Shown here piece by piece: positions 1-6,581 of a stretch of DNA of 56,664 nucleotides. The notes below the pieces were generated by a model that was not told where the DNA came from, did not search any database, and was given only the letters and a program-made list of their open reading frames with translations. A program made the translations under genes and the position numbers. Every line of letters begins with the position of its first letter. Positions within the stretch are counted from its first letter, which is position 1. The DNA is taken from the NCBI GenBank assembly GCA_003552625.1, contig PUNM01000068.1, positions 1 to 56,664 of the forward strand. The letters are read 5' to 3'. The DNA comes from Ectothiorhodospiraceae bacterium (GTDB lineage: Bacteria > Pseudomonadota > Gammaproteobacteria > Nitrococcales > Halorhodospiraceae).

Positions 1-68
1 GAACAGCCGGCGAGGCCTCGCCAAGCGCCGCCAGGACGCCACCGAAGGCGAAGCGATCCTGCGGCGGT
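1..68 (+). other. Open frame entering the window, possibly an IS-interrupted gene end
   Basis: Reading in frame 2 from the window edge gives 22 codons without a stop, including A-K-R-R-Q-D-A-T-E-G-E-A-I-L-R-R-L, up to the left end of the IS3-type element. The composition looks coding, so this may be the truncated end of a gene whose remainder was displaced. I do not recognise the family, and I could not find a convincing continuation beyond the right end of the IS. Confidence 0.25.
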
Positions 69-97
69 TGTCAAGCGGCCTGTCGCCTCGAGCGATT

Positions 98-1168
98 TTA
101 GTTTTTACGCCTTCCCCCGTCGGTCTCCGGATCCCGCTCGGGGTTGAGCCACACGGACCCGACCGGGGTGCAGTCCCCCACCTCGCCGCTCCAGCGCTGC
201 GGGTTGTTCGCCTTGGCCTGATGGAGCAGGGCCTGGCGCTGAGCGAGGATCTCGTGATCCTGCCCGGTGTGACGCTGGTGCGGGGTCACGTACTGGATGT
301 TGCGGTGCCGGTGCTCGTAGTTGTACCAGTGGACGAACTGTGCGGCCCACTCACGGGCTGCACCGACGTCGCTGAAGCCACCCTTGGGGAACCCCGGCGT
401 GTACTTGCACGTCCGGAACAGCGCCTCTGAGAAAGGATTATCGTTCGACACCCTTGGGCGGCTGAAGGAGGACTCGACCTGCAGCCGACGCAACGTCTCC
501 AGCAGGGTCGCCCCCTTCATCGGCGAGCCGTTGTCCGAATGCAGCACCAGGGGCTGGTTGACGCAGCCCTCGGCGAGCACGGTCTGCTCGAGCAGCGAGG
601 CCGCGGCGGAGGCTGACTCGTGCTCATGGACCTCCCAGCCGACGACCTTGCGCGAGTAGATGTCGACGATCATGAACAAATACAGGAAGATACCTCGGGC
701 TGGGCCGGGTAGCCAGGTGACATCCCAGCTCCAAACCTGGTTGGGACCATCGGCCCGATGGCTCTTAGGGCGCTTCTGGCGCACCGGCGGCCGGCTGCGC
801 CCGCGGTGGCGCTGCTCGGCGTTATCGCGCAGCACCCGGTAGAAGCTCGACTCGGAGGCGAGGTAGACCCCGCGCTCGTCGGCCAGGCGGGCGATGATCT
901 GCGCCGGCGGCAGATCCGCGTGCTCCGGCTCATGGCAGGCGGCCAGGATGGCCTCCCGCTCTTCCACCGTCAGGGCGTTGGAGGGCGTGGGCCGAGGCGC
1001 CGAGGGTCGCTGGTCCGTCCGGATTCCGCCGTCCTCGCCCTGCTGCCAGCGCTGGTAGGTGCGCGGCGACAGCCCCAGCTCCTCGCAGGCCGGGGCGAGC
1101 CGCGCCCCGGCCTCGCGGGCCTCGTCGATCAGCTCCACGGCCATTTCGCGATCTGAGGCGGGGATCAT
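98..1168 (-). CDS. IS3-family transposase OrfB (DDE integrase core)
   Basis: This is the catalytic half of the IS3-type transposase (356 aa). An N-terminal helix-turn-helix region (about residues 1-45, with LSPRTYQRW) precedes an rve integrase core. All three acidic residues are visible: D in WSWDVTWL, D in LHSDNGSPM and E in NPFSEALF. The C-terminal WYNYEHRHRNIQYVTP stretch is typical of IS3/IS2-like OrfB proteins. Its ATG overlaps the OrfA stop as ATGA. The frame stays open upstream of the ATG back to an A7 slippery run in orfA, so the real transposase may be an OrfAB fusion made by -1 frameshifting. It appears intact. Confidence 0.9.
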   Translation of the reverse strand: MIPASDREMAVELIDEAREAGARLAPACEELGLSPRTYQRWQQGEDGGIRTDQRPSAPRPTPSNALTVEEREAILAACHEPEHADLPPAQIIARLADERGVYLASESSFYRVLRDNAEQRHRGRSRPPVRQKRPKSHRADGPNQVWSWDVTWLPGPARGIFLYLFMIVDIYSRKVVGWEVHEHESASAAASLLEQTVLAEGCVNQPLVLHSDNGSPMKGATLLETLRRLQVESSFSRPRVSNDNPFSEALFRTCKYTPGFPKGGFSDVGAAREWAAQFVHWYNYEHRHRNIQYVTPHQRHTGQDHEILAQRQALLHQAKANNPQRWSGEVGDCTPVGSVWLNPERDPETDGGRRKN

Positions 1169-1668
1169 CCGTCCTCGCCCTCCGTGCCCCAGATCGCGCC
1201 GGCTTTTTTTCGCAGGGTCAGCAACGCCGCGGTCTCGGCGAGCGCCTCCTCCTTGCGCTTGAGCTCGCGCTCGAGCTCCTTGCTCCGCTTACGCTCGTCG
1301 CGCAGCTCGTCCTGCTGCTTGCGCCGCTGCCCCTCGGCGAGCTCAGGCGCCCGCTCGCAGTCGGCCCGCCAGCGCTGGAGCTGCTCGACGTACAGCCCCC
1401 GTTGCCGGCAGTACTCGGCGCGTTCATGCTCGTTCATGGAGGCCGTCTCCACGACGGCGGCGAACCGGTCCCGGCCGCTCCAGGACTCCGCGCCCGGCGT
1501 GCCCGCATCGGGCACGCAGGTGCCCTGCTCACGGGCCTCACGCCGCCACTTGTAGAGGGTCGCCAAGGAGACGCCCTCCTGGTCGCTGACCTCCTTCGGG
1601 GTCTGGTTATACGGAGGCAGCAGCTTGGCCAGGATCGCCTGCTTGCGCTCTTGGGAGTAGCGGGCCAT
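1165..1668 (-). CDS. IS3-family OrfA, helix-turn-helix protein
   Basis: This 167-aa basic protein begins with a transposase helix-turn-helix (YNQTPKEVSDQEGVSLATLYKWRREA, about residues 20-45), which in this family binds the element ends. A second helical block follows (about 70-105), then a charged coiled coil rich in Glu, Arg and Lys (about 115-150). It is longer than the usual IS3 OrfA of about 100 aa. Near the 3' end the codons CGA AAA AAA GCC contain seven A in a row, a classic -1 frameshift site leading into the orfB frame. The start sits a few bases after an AGGAGCGAGAT stretch that can serve as a ribosome binding site. Confidence 0.85.
   Translation of the reverse strand: MARYSQERKQAILAKLLPPYNQTPKEVSDQEGVSLATLYKWRREAREQGTCVPDAGTPGAESWSGRDRFAAVVETASMNEHERAEYCRQRGLYVEQLQRWRADCERAPELAEGQRRKQQDELRDERKRSKELERELKRKEEALAETAALLTLRKKAGAIWGTEGEDG
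1204..1210 (-). other. A7 slippery heptamer for -1 frameshifting (OrfA to OrfB)
   Basis: On the coding strand the run is A_AAA_AAA in the orfA frame. It lies about 36 nt before the ATGA junction. OrfB is in the -1 frame relative to OrfA, and that frame contains no stop between the run and the orfB ATG. This matches the programmed frameshift of IS3-family elements. Confidence 0.6.
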
Positions 1669-1735
1669 ATCTCGCTCCTATCGCCCCGACGTTCTCGCTC
1701 CAGGGTACCGCATCGAGGCGCCTTCTAGCCTGACA

Positions 1736-2311
1736 GTCGGGGCATGGGATCCGGGTGCCTCACCCCTTTGAATTCCTGGCCGGCGAGTGCACGGAGTTTG
1801 GGCCCTGCGCTTGGGCAGTCAAGTCCCTTGCGGGGCATGGGCGGTGGGCCTGCGGGAACCCGGGTATAGCGTGGCGCCTGGCAACACGATCTTTCGTTTC
1901 ATCGGGGTTGCGGGGTTGACAATCCCGCCCGATCCAGAACCGGCACGCTTATTTCTGCACAAGCGATGCGAGAACCCCGCGTAAGCCGCTGACATCTGGA
2001 ACGGGGTTTCGCAAGATTCTGATTTGTTGAGGATTTGCGGCTGAATAATCTTTATCCAATGGACCGTGAAGGCCCTCGCGAAGCGGGTTCGGCCGACTTT
2101 CTCCACACGGTTTTCCACAGGTTCTGTGGAATCCTGGTCGATCCAGAAGCAAGGGCTTGGGGCGCTGGGTTCCCGCCAGCGTTTCTCCGTTACTCGTGCG
2201 ATGGATCGTTACACGGCGACAGCTGGTCTGGGTGAGGGGCCGTCCCCTGGCGTTGACCCGATTCCGTGGAAACGGTGTTGCCTGAACCGGACTTCCCCCT
2301 TGGGTGAAAGT
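1736..2311. other. Intergenic region of about 580 bp, no convincing gene
   Basis: No frame here has convincing coding character; the open frames are short and of odd composition. It contains a perfect 8-bp inverted repeat at 2113-2131 and leads into a sigma-54 promoter at 2312-2327. I looked for the NifA activator site TGT-N10-ACA and found no perfect copy. The first part may be debris next to the IS3-type element. Confidence 0.5.
2113..2131. repeat. Perfect inverted repeat TTCCACAG-GTT-CTGTGGAA
   Basis: Two 8-bp arms flank a 3-nt centre. The repeat lies about 180 bp upstream of the sigma-54 promoter of the ferredoxin-cowN unit. It has no T-run on either strand, so it looks more like an operator or activator site than a terminator. 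Which protein would bind is unknown. Confidence 0.4.
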
Positions 2312-2327
2312 TGGCTCGAAACTTGCT
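2312..2327 (+). promoter_or_regulatory. Sigma-54 (RpoN) promoter of the ferredoxin-cowN unit
   Basis: TGGCTC-N5-TTGCT has the obligatory GG and GC dinucleotides separated by exactly 10 bases (GG 2313-2314, GC 2325-2326). It differs from the TGGCAC-N5-TTGCT consensus at one base. Transcription would begin near 2338, ahead of an AGGAGG ribosome site at 2373-2378 and the ATG at 2384. A sigma-54 promoter suits genes co-regulated with nitrogenase, which are usually NifA-driven, but no perfect NifA box was found. Confidence 0.6.
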
Positions 2328-2383
2328 CGAGAGGAGGGTGTTTCGATCGATGTGTAACCCATTTGGCAAGGCAGGAGGTAACT

Positions 2384-2535
2384 ATGCCCAGACCTTCAGG
2401 CATCCGGCGCACGGGGAACAGACTGTGGAGGCGGTGGCGGGCAGTCATACGGAGCCGGTCCTTAAGCTGGCTCGCCGGAACCACATCCCGATCTCGTTCG
2501 ACTGCCAGAACGGAGAGTGTGGCAGTTGTCTGGTT
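2384..2535 (+). pseudogene. FeSII (Shethna-type) [2Fe-2S] ferredoxin, 5' fragment
   Basis: This is the N-terminal half of a plant-type [2Fe-2S] ferredoxin. It reads TFRHPAHGEQTVEAVAGS and then carries three cluster cysteines in FDCQNGECGSCLV. The best start, ATG 2384 behind AGGAGG at a 5-nt spacing, is one base out of frame with the ferredoxin. Restoring one C in the run after ATG would give MPQTFRHP, so a -1 slip in a C-run is likely. The ferredoxin frame itself is open back to an ATG at 2350, but that start has no good ribosome site and lies only about 12 nt after the predicted transcription start. The gene is then cut after GSCLV by the IS1595/TnpB element. FeSII proteins protect nitrogenase from oxygen by forming an inactive complex. 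Confidence 0.85.
2528..2535. repeat. Target-site duplication, left copy (GTCTGGTT)
   Basis: This 8-bp sequence abuts the left end of the IS1595/TnpB element and is repeated exactly at 4893-4900. An 8-bp duplication is the usual length for IS1595-family insertions. Removing the element and one copy rejoins the ferredoxin reading frame. Confidence 0.95.
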
Positions 2536-2540
2536 GGGCA

Positions 2541-4091
2541 TTATTGCGTTGCGCTTTCAGCCCCAAGATGTTGTGGCTGTGCGCTCCGCAACGTGATCCC
2601 CGGATCGTCCCGCGCTCCGGGATCGCCCGGGTCACCCCTGGAGCCCCGCCCAGGGGATCGCCGCACCGCCTCCGGGGGGTGGCACGGCTGTCGCTCGGCG
2701 AAGCGCCGGAGCGCCTCGTCGAGGACAGCACGCCGGCCGCGGCGCGGGTTCCCCATGACGGGGCAAGAACGTCTCGCCCCGAGGTTCCGGGCCGCGTTGA
2801 CGTCGGCGTGCATCCGGCGACCGCAGCAGCGGCACCGGAATTCGGACCGACTGCGGCGGTTGGCGCGCTCCGTCCAGCCGCAGTGCGAGCAGGTCTGCGA
2901 GCTGTAGGCGGCATTGACCTCGGTGTGCGTCACGCCGTAGCGCTCCTCCAGGTCCCGGAGCTTGGCCCGGAGGACGGCGCGCCCGCAGTTGGTGAGGATC
3001 CGGTTCATCCGCCTCGACAGCCCCGGCATCCGGAAGTCGAGCCGCTCCACCGTCAGGTGGGCGGGCCGGTGCAGGTACACGCGGCGGTTCAGGATGCGGT
3101 TGATCTCCGTGCGCAGCCAGCCTCTGAGCTGCCGCACGGCCCTGTCGTGACGACTCGAGAGCACCTTCAGCCCGGCCTTCTGCCGGTGCCGGGCGATGCG
3201 CGTGAGGCGCCGATCGAGCCGCTCGAGGTGCTCAAGCGCGCCGCGCCCCATTCGGTCGCCGGCGTCGGTGGCGATCAGCGTCGATAACCCGAAGTCGATC
3301 GCGAGGTCGTCGCGCAGCGGGGTGTAGACCGCACGCCGCTCGGCGAACGGCGCCGAGACGTCGGTGACGACGCCCACGCGGATCCGTCCGTCCCGGTCCT
3401 CGTTGACCTGGACTGTCTGGCAGCGCCGCCCCTCCCGCCGCTCGAAGTACGGGTGGGGCTGCAGCGGGATCTCGACCCGTCGGCTCCGCTCGAGCGTGCC
3501 CAGGCGCAGCCACAGCGGGAACGCCGAGGCGTGCCTCGCCTCGGCGAGCGTGGCCTGGCGCCGATCGATGACCATGTTCACCCGCTGGAACGAAGGCCGC
3601 CGGTGCCGGCCGAGCACGTGCCGCATGATCCGCCGCGCCAGGTCGCGCACCGTCTCCGGGACCGACTCGCGGGTGTCCGGCATGACGACATCCCGGCGCA
3701 GGTCGAACCAGGCCCCGGCCTTGTTGACGACGCGCAGCATGTGCCGCGTGCGCTCGTCGAAGCCCTCGTGCCGGGCGATGATCTCGGCGAACTCGTTCTG
3801 GCGGTTGGCGATGAACGAGCTCAGCGTGCCGACGACCTGATAGCGCACCATCTGCAGGCGCTGAGCGCCGATCTCCGCCTTGGCCGCGGCGACACCGGGC
3901 GCGGCGGCCTCCTGGGCCGCCGACAGGTTCTTGGCGAAGCTGCCGTCGCGGAACAAGCGCGTCCACTGGTCCGCGGCGACCGCCCGCGCCGCGCGGCGCC
4001 AGGCGCGCAGCAGCTCGCGCACCGCGGCGGCCTTGCCGGGGTTCATCGCCGTGGGCAGCAGGTCGGTGCGGTGGATGGCCGCGGCCGTCAT
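2541..4091 (-). CDS. TnpB-family RNA-guided nuclease homologue (OrfB_IS605 type)
   Basis: This 516-aa protein has the TnpB layout: an N-terminal recognition region (about 1-240), a RuvC-like nuclease split into three motifs, and a zinc ribbon. The catalytic triad is complete: D266 in AIDFGLSTL, E349 in LTVERLDF and D430 in HADVNAARN. The zinc ribbon is CSHC (401-404) with CRCC (420-423). About 75 residues of basic, Pro/Gly/Arg-rich tail follow the ribbon and run to the element's end. In IS605 systems this 3' region doubles as the guide RNA (omega RNA) scaffold, which may be so here. Its ATG overlaps the stop of the upstream DDE transposase, so the two are probably co-translated. Family membership is certain; nuclease activity and a guide RNA are inferred. 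Confidence 0.9.
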   Translation of the reverse strand: MTAAAIHRTDLLPTAMNPGKAAAVRELLRAWRRAARAVAADQWTRLFRDGSFAKNLSAAQEAAAPGVAAAKAEIGAQRLQMVRYQVVGTLSSFIANRQNEFAEIIARHEGFDERTRHMLRVVNKAGAWFDLRRDVVMPDTRESVPETVRDLARRIMRHVLGRHRRPSFQRVNMVIDRRQATLAEARHASAFPLWLRLGTLERSRRVEIPLQPHPYFERREGRRCQTVQVNEDRDGRIRVGVVTDVSAPFAERRAVYTPLRDDLAIDFGLSTLIATDAGDRMGRGALEHLERLDRRLTRIARHRQKAGLKVLSSRHDRAVRQLRGWLRTEINRILNRRVYLHRPAHLTVERLDFRMPGLSRRMNRILTNCGRAVLRAKLRDLEERYGVTHTEVNAAYSSQTCSHCGWTERANRRSRSEFRCRCCGRRMHADVNAARNLGARRSCPVMGNPRRGRRAVLDEALRRFAERQPCHPPEAVRRSPGRGSRGDPGDPGARDDPGITLRSAQPQHLGAESATQ

Positions 4092-4845
4092 GCGGTCAGC
4101 ACCCGGAATGGCAAGGGCTCGGCCGGGCGGGCGAGCAGCGAGATCAAGGTGTTCGCGTCATGTCTGCGATGATTCCAGGCGTGCGTCGCTTGGGCAGCAT
4201 AGCGATCCAGGTGCTTGCCACTGACCCAGTGATGCACGCCCACCACGATGCGTCGGAGTAGCGCGTGATACGACTGCGCCGTATTGACGTGAACGCGCTC
4301 CCCGCTGTCGGCGTCGGTTCGGGCATACTCACGCCTGGAATGGTTGACCGTCAGGTGGCTGGGATGCGCCCGTCTGGAGCTGCTATCCGTTGCATCGCCC
4401 ACGTTCCAAGTGCGCGGACCACCGCCCACGTAGGTTTCATCCATCTCCACGATGCCACGCAGCACCGGATCGTCGCTGGCCATCATCTGGCGATCCGGTG
4501 CGACAGGTGCCAAGCGGTTCGGTACTGGAGGCCGAGCCAGAAGCCGAGCTGACGGGCGGAAATACCCTTGGATGAGCACGCCATCAGGAACATCGCGATG
4601 AGCCAGGTCCGGACGGGAAGGTGAGAGGCTTCCATCGGCGTACCTGAGCGCGCTGAGGTGGCCCGACCGCAATCGCGGCAATGGAAAAGCATCTTGTGTC
4701 CCGGCAGCCAGCGCGCGTTGCCAACGGAACCGCACCAACGGCAGACCGGGCCCTCCGGCCAGCGCGCCGACAGGAACAGTGCCTCGGCATGCGCCTCATC
4801 CGGCACCAGATCGAGGAAACCCTGCAGAGTCAAACGCTCATGCAT
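4088..4845 (-). pseudogene. IS1595-family (ISXO2-like) DDE transposase, frameshifted and internally deleted
   Basis: From ATG 4845 the first frame reads MHERLTLQGFLDLVPDEAH, carries an N-terminal zinc ribbon (CRWCG...HCRDCG), and runs through WLGLQYRTAWHLSHRIAR to a premature stop at 4483. One base out of frame the protein resumes as QMMASDDPVLRGIVEMDETYVGGG, with the first catalytic Asp, and continues to the normal end at 4088. Between GGGPRTW and VNHSRREY roughly 80 residues expected in the family are missing, including the region of the second catalytic Asp. The reconstructed product is about 250 aa, against about 320 for many relatives. Two separate lesions make this transposase almost certainly dead; movement would need a related enzyme in trans. 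Confidence 0.85.
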
Positions 4846-4856
4846 ATCACTCACAA

Positions 4857-4884
4857 GATATAGAGCGTTCTAATCAGAACGCAA
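4857..4884 (-). promoter_or_regulatory. Possible promoter and hairpin at the right end of the IS1595/TnpB element
   Basis: On the minus strand TTGCGT (4879-4884), inside the terminal repeat, is followed after 16 bases by TATATC (4857-4862), giving a plausible outward-in promoter for the transposase-tnpB pair. The same stretch holds an inverted repeat, GCGTTCT-AATC-AGAACGC (4865-4882), which could be a transposase binding site or could limit read-through from outside. Confidence 0.4.
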
Positions 4885-4892
4885 TAATTCCG

Positions 4893-4900
4893 GTCTGGTT
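4893..4900. repeat. Target-site duplication, right copy (GTCTGGTT)
   Basis: This is an exact copy of 2528-2535, immediately outside the right terminal inverted repeat of the IS1595/TnpB element. Confidence 0.95.
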
Positions 4901-5101
4901 TATGTCCACTACGGTGTCACGAAAGGAACAATGGCGGGGCCACTCACGGACCGCGAGGAGCGGGTCCTGCTCGAGCTGGGCAAAGTTACCCAGGCGGAAA
5001 TCGATCGCATGCGCGTCAATGATCTGCCTACGAACTGGCGCCTGATGTGCCAGATGGTGGTGCGTGACGAAGACCTTGTGATCGAGTACGGCGATGTCTG
5101 A
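4893..5101 (+). pseudogene. FeSII-type ferredoxin, 3' fragment
   Basis: Directly after the right end of the element the ferredoxin frame resumes. The second target-duplication copy encodes the end of CLV, and the sequence then reads through PLTDREERVLLELGKV, DLPTNWRLMCQMVVRDEDLVIEY and a TGA at 5099. The Cys in RLMCQ supplies the fourth cluster ligand. The spacing and the RLxCQxxVxDEDLxxE signature match FeSII/Shethna protein II. The joined product would be about 117 residues, close to the roughly 120 of the Azotobacter protein. The cowN start overlaps this stop by 8 bases, showing an original two-gene operon. Confidence 0.85.
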
Positions 5102-5357
5102 GTTCGGGCCCGTTCTGGACTGTGAGCGGGCCATTCAGCGCCTGCTCCAATGCATTGAAAGCCATATCGCGGAGGAGCCTGATGAGAGCCCGGTGAGGCG
5201 TTATCTGGAGCGCGAGTTGGGTGGTCGGCACGGCTCAGAGCCGGACACGCGCCTGGTGGTCCATGCGCAGATCAATGTGATCCGGGAGCTATTGAGTCAG
5301 CGTGGGGATGAGGCGGGGCTGAGCATGCTCACCGCCATCGAGCGTGAATGCTGTTGA
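5094..5357 (+). CDS. cowN: CowN, protects nitrogenase from carbon monoxide
   Basis: This small protein of 87 aa matches CowN in size and pattern. A Cys near the N-terminus lies in LDCERAIQRLLQCIE, a central LVVHAQINVIRELL helix follows, and the protein ends in IERECC, the conserved double-Cys tail. CowN binds the nitrogenase MoFe protein and sustains nitrogen fixation when CO is present. The start codon lies inside the last codons of the FeSII-type ferredoxin gene, so the two were translationally coupled. The IS1595/TnpB insertion 200 bp upstream separates cowN from the sigma-54 promoter, so its expression is probably reduced or now depends on read-through. The coding sequence itself looks undamaged. 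Confidence 0.85.
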   Translation: MSEFGPVLDCERAIQRLLQCIESHIAEEPDESPVRRYLERELGGRHGSEPDTRLVVHAQINVIRELLSQRGDEAGLSMLTAIERECC

Positions 5358-5434
5358 GGACGCGCCCTCGCGACGGCGCTAGCACACGGATCGGGCGCCA
5401 CCGGAGTCGGTGCACAACCCTAATTCCCCGCGGC

Positions 5435-5453
5435 TTGACAAAGACCGGGTCAA
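5435..5453. promoter_or_regulatory. Inverted repeat TTGAC-N9-GTCAA upstream of the alcohol dehydrogenase
   Basis: The repeat includes a perfect -35-like TTGACA (5435-5440) and lies about 60 bp before the dehydrogenase start. No good -10 sits 17 bp downstream. A repeat over the -35 region could be an operator, but this is a weak inference. Confidence 0.3.
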
Positions 5454-5513
5454 CGGCCTGAGGATTACTGAGCGTGATCCGCGTCCAATCAAGCCGCTAA
5501 GGGAGCCGTCGCC

Positions 5514-6581
5514 ATGACGCAGCCGACCACCGTCCGCGCCTACGCCGCTCATTCCGAGACCTCCGGACTTAATGCTTGGCAGCTTGAGCGACGGGGGCTG
5601 CGCGGCGATGACATCGCCATCGAGATCGACTACTGCGGCGTCTGTCATACAGACATTCATTTCGTGGAGAACGACTGGGGCATGACCATCTACCCGGTTG
5701 TTCCGGGCCACGAGATCGTCGGCCGGGTCACGGCTGTCGGGCCACAGGTCAGCGGCTACAAACCCGGTGATCTCGTCGGCGTTGGGTGCATGGTCGATTC
5801 ATGCCGTGAGTGCAGTGCCTGCGCGGAGGGTCTGGAGCAGTACTGCCTGAGTGGCCCGATCCTCACCTACAACGGGCAGGACCGACACGATGGCTCGGTA
5901 ACGTATGGCGGATACTCCGAGCAGATCGTCGTCAGCGAGCGTTTTGTCGTCCGGGTCCCCGAAGCCCTCGACCCGGCGGCGGCCGCGCCGCTGCTGTGCG
6001 CCGGGATCACCACTTACTCTCCGCTCAGGCACTACGGGGTGAAGCCGGGGCACCGAGTCGGCGTCATCGGCATGGGGGGGCTGGGGCACATGGGCGTGAA
6101 GTTCGCCCGCGCGCTGGGGGCGGAAGTGACCATCTTTACCCGCTCCGAGGCCAAGGTGGCCGAAGCGCAGGCGCAGGGCGCCCACCACGTGGTGGTCAGC
6201 ACCGACGAGGAGCAACTCGCCGCGGCCGCGGAGTCTTTCGACTTTATGCTGGACACCGTCCCGGTGCAGCACGACCTCAACCCGTATCTCAATTGCCTCA
6301 AGTACGACGGCGTTCACATCCTCGTTGGTTTGCTGGAGCCCATCGAGCCGGCCGTCGAGGCTGGCGGCCTGGTCTTCAAGCGGCGTGTCCTCGCCGGCTC
6401 GTTGATTGGCGGCATGCCGGAAACGCAGGAAGTGCTCGATTTCTGCGCCGAGCACAACATCGCCTGTGATGTGGAGATGCTCGACATCCGACACATCAAC
6501 GACGCCTACGAGCGCATGAAGCGCGGTGATGTGAAGTATCGCTTCGTCATTGATATGAATACCTTGAGAGAAGGGGCTTAG
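5514..6581 (+). CDS. Zinc-dependent alcohol/aldehyde dehydrogenase, NAD(P)-linked (YahK/CAD type)
   Basis: This 355-aa medium-chain dehydrogenase interconverts alcohols and aldehydes in the cytoplasm using NAD(P)H. Catalytic zinc ligands are C44 in CGVCHTD, H66 in GHE and C162. The structural zinc site is C97, C100, C103 and C111 (CRECSACAEGLEQYC). The Rossmann loop is GMGGLGHMG near residue 186. Overall it resembles YahK and cinnamyl-alcohol-dehydrogenase-like broad-range aldehyde reductases. The ATG at 5514 follows GGGAGCCGTCGCC, which can serve as a ribosome site. The gene stands alone between cowN and the EAL gene. The physiological substrate cannot be told from sequence. Confidence 0.9.
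   Translation: MTQPTTVRAYAAHSETSGLNAWQLERRGLRGDDIAIEIDYCGVCHTDIHFVENDWGMTIYPVVPGHEIVGRVTAVGPQVSGYKPGDLVGVGCMVDSCRECSACAEGLEQYCLSGPILTYNGQDRHDGSVTYGGYSEQIVVSERFVVRVPEALDPAAAAPLLCAGITTYSPLRHYGVKPGHRVGVIGMGGLGHMGVKFARALGAEVTIFTRSEAKVAEAQAQGAHHVVVSTDEEQLAAAAESFDFMLDTVPVQHDLNPYLNCLKYDGVHILVGLLEPIEPAVEAGGLVFKRRVLAGSLIGGMPETQEVLDFCAEHNIACDVEMLDIRHINDAYERMKRGDVKYRFVIDMNTLREGA

Larger units (their letters stand above)
69..1735 (-). mobile_element. IS3-family insertion sequence
   Basis: This 1667-bp element encodes OrfA and OrfB on the minus strand. Its ends are imperfect inverted repeats: the left end 69-91 begins TGTCAAGC and the right end 1713-1735, read inward, begins TGTCAGGC. 16 of 23 positions match and both share GCCTCGA at the inner side. 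The TG...CA termini are as expected for the IS3 family. I see no direct repeat in the flanks (left CGGT, right GTCG), so the target duplication has decayed or one flank was rearranged after insertion. Confidence 0.8.
2536..4892 (-). mobile_element. IS1595-type element carrying a tnpB gene (2357 bp)
   Basis: The terminal inverted repeats are GGGCATTATTGCGTT (2536-2550) and, read inward from the right, CGGAATTATTGCGTT (4878-4892); 13 of 15 positions match, 11 of them consecutive. Perfect 8-bp duplications flank both ends. Inside, on one strand, are a DDE transposase of IS1595 (ISXO2-like) type with a frameshift and an internal deletion, then a TnpB-family gene joined by an ATGA overlap. The tnpB stop codon lies within the left terminal repeat. 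Both genes therefore sit inside one transposition unit, which argues against a later nested insertion. The usual partners of TnpB are the TnpA proteins of IS200/IS605 (Y1) or IS607 (serine recombinase), so this pairing is unusual. Confidence 0.85.

Noticed and set aside
60-1745. A target-site duplication for the IS3-type element
   Set aside because: The bases next to the ends (CGGT left, GTCG right) do not match at any length from 3 to 5.
1736-2311. A NifA activator site TGT-N10-ACA
   Set aside because: I examined every TGT in this stretch and none has ACA ten bases on; the nearest (around 2198) is TGC with TAC.
2536-4892. A nested insertion, with an IS605-type tnpB element inside an older IS1595
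   Set aside because: The transposase reaches its natural C-terminus, tnpB starts in an ATGA overlap with it, and the tnpB stop codon is made by the outer terminal repeat. Nesting would require coincidences at both ends.
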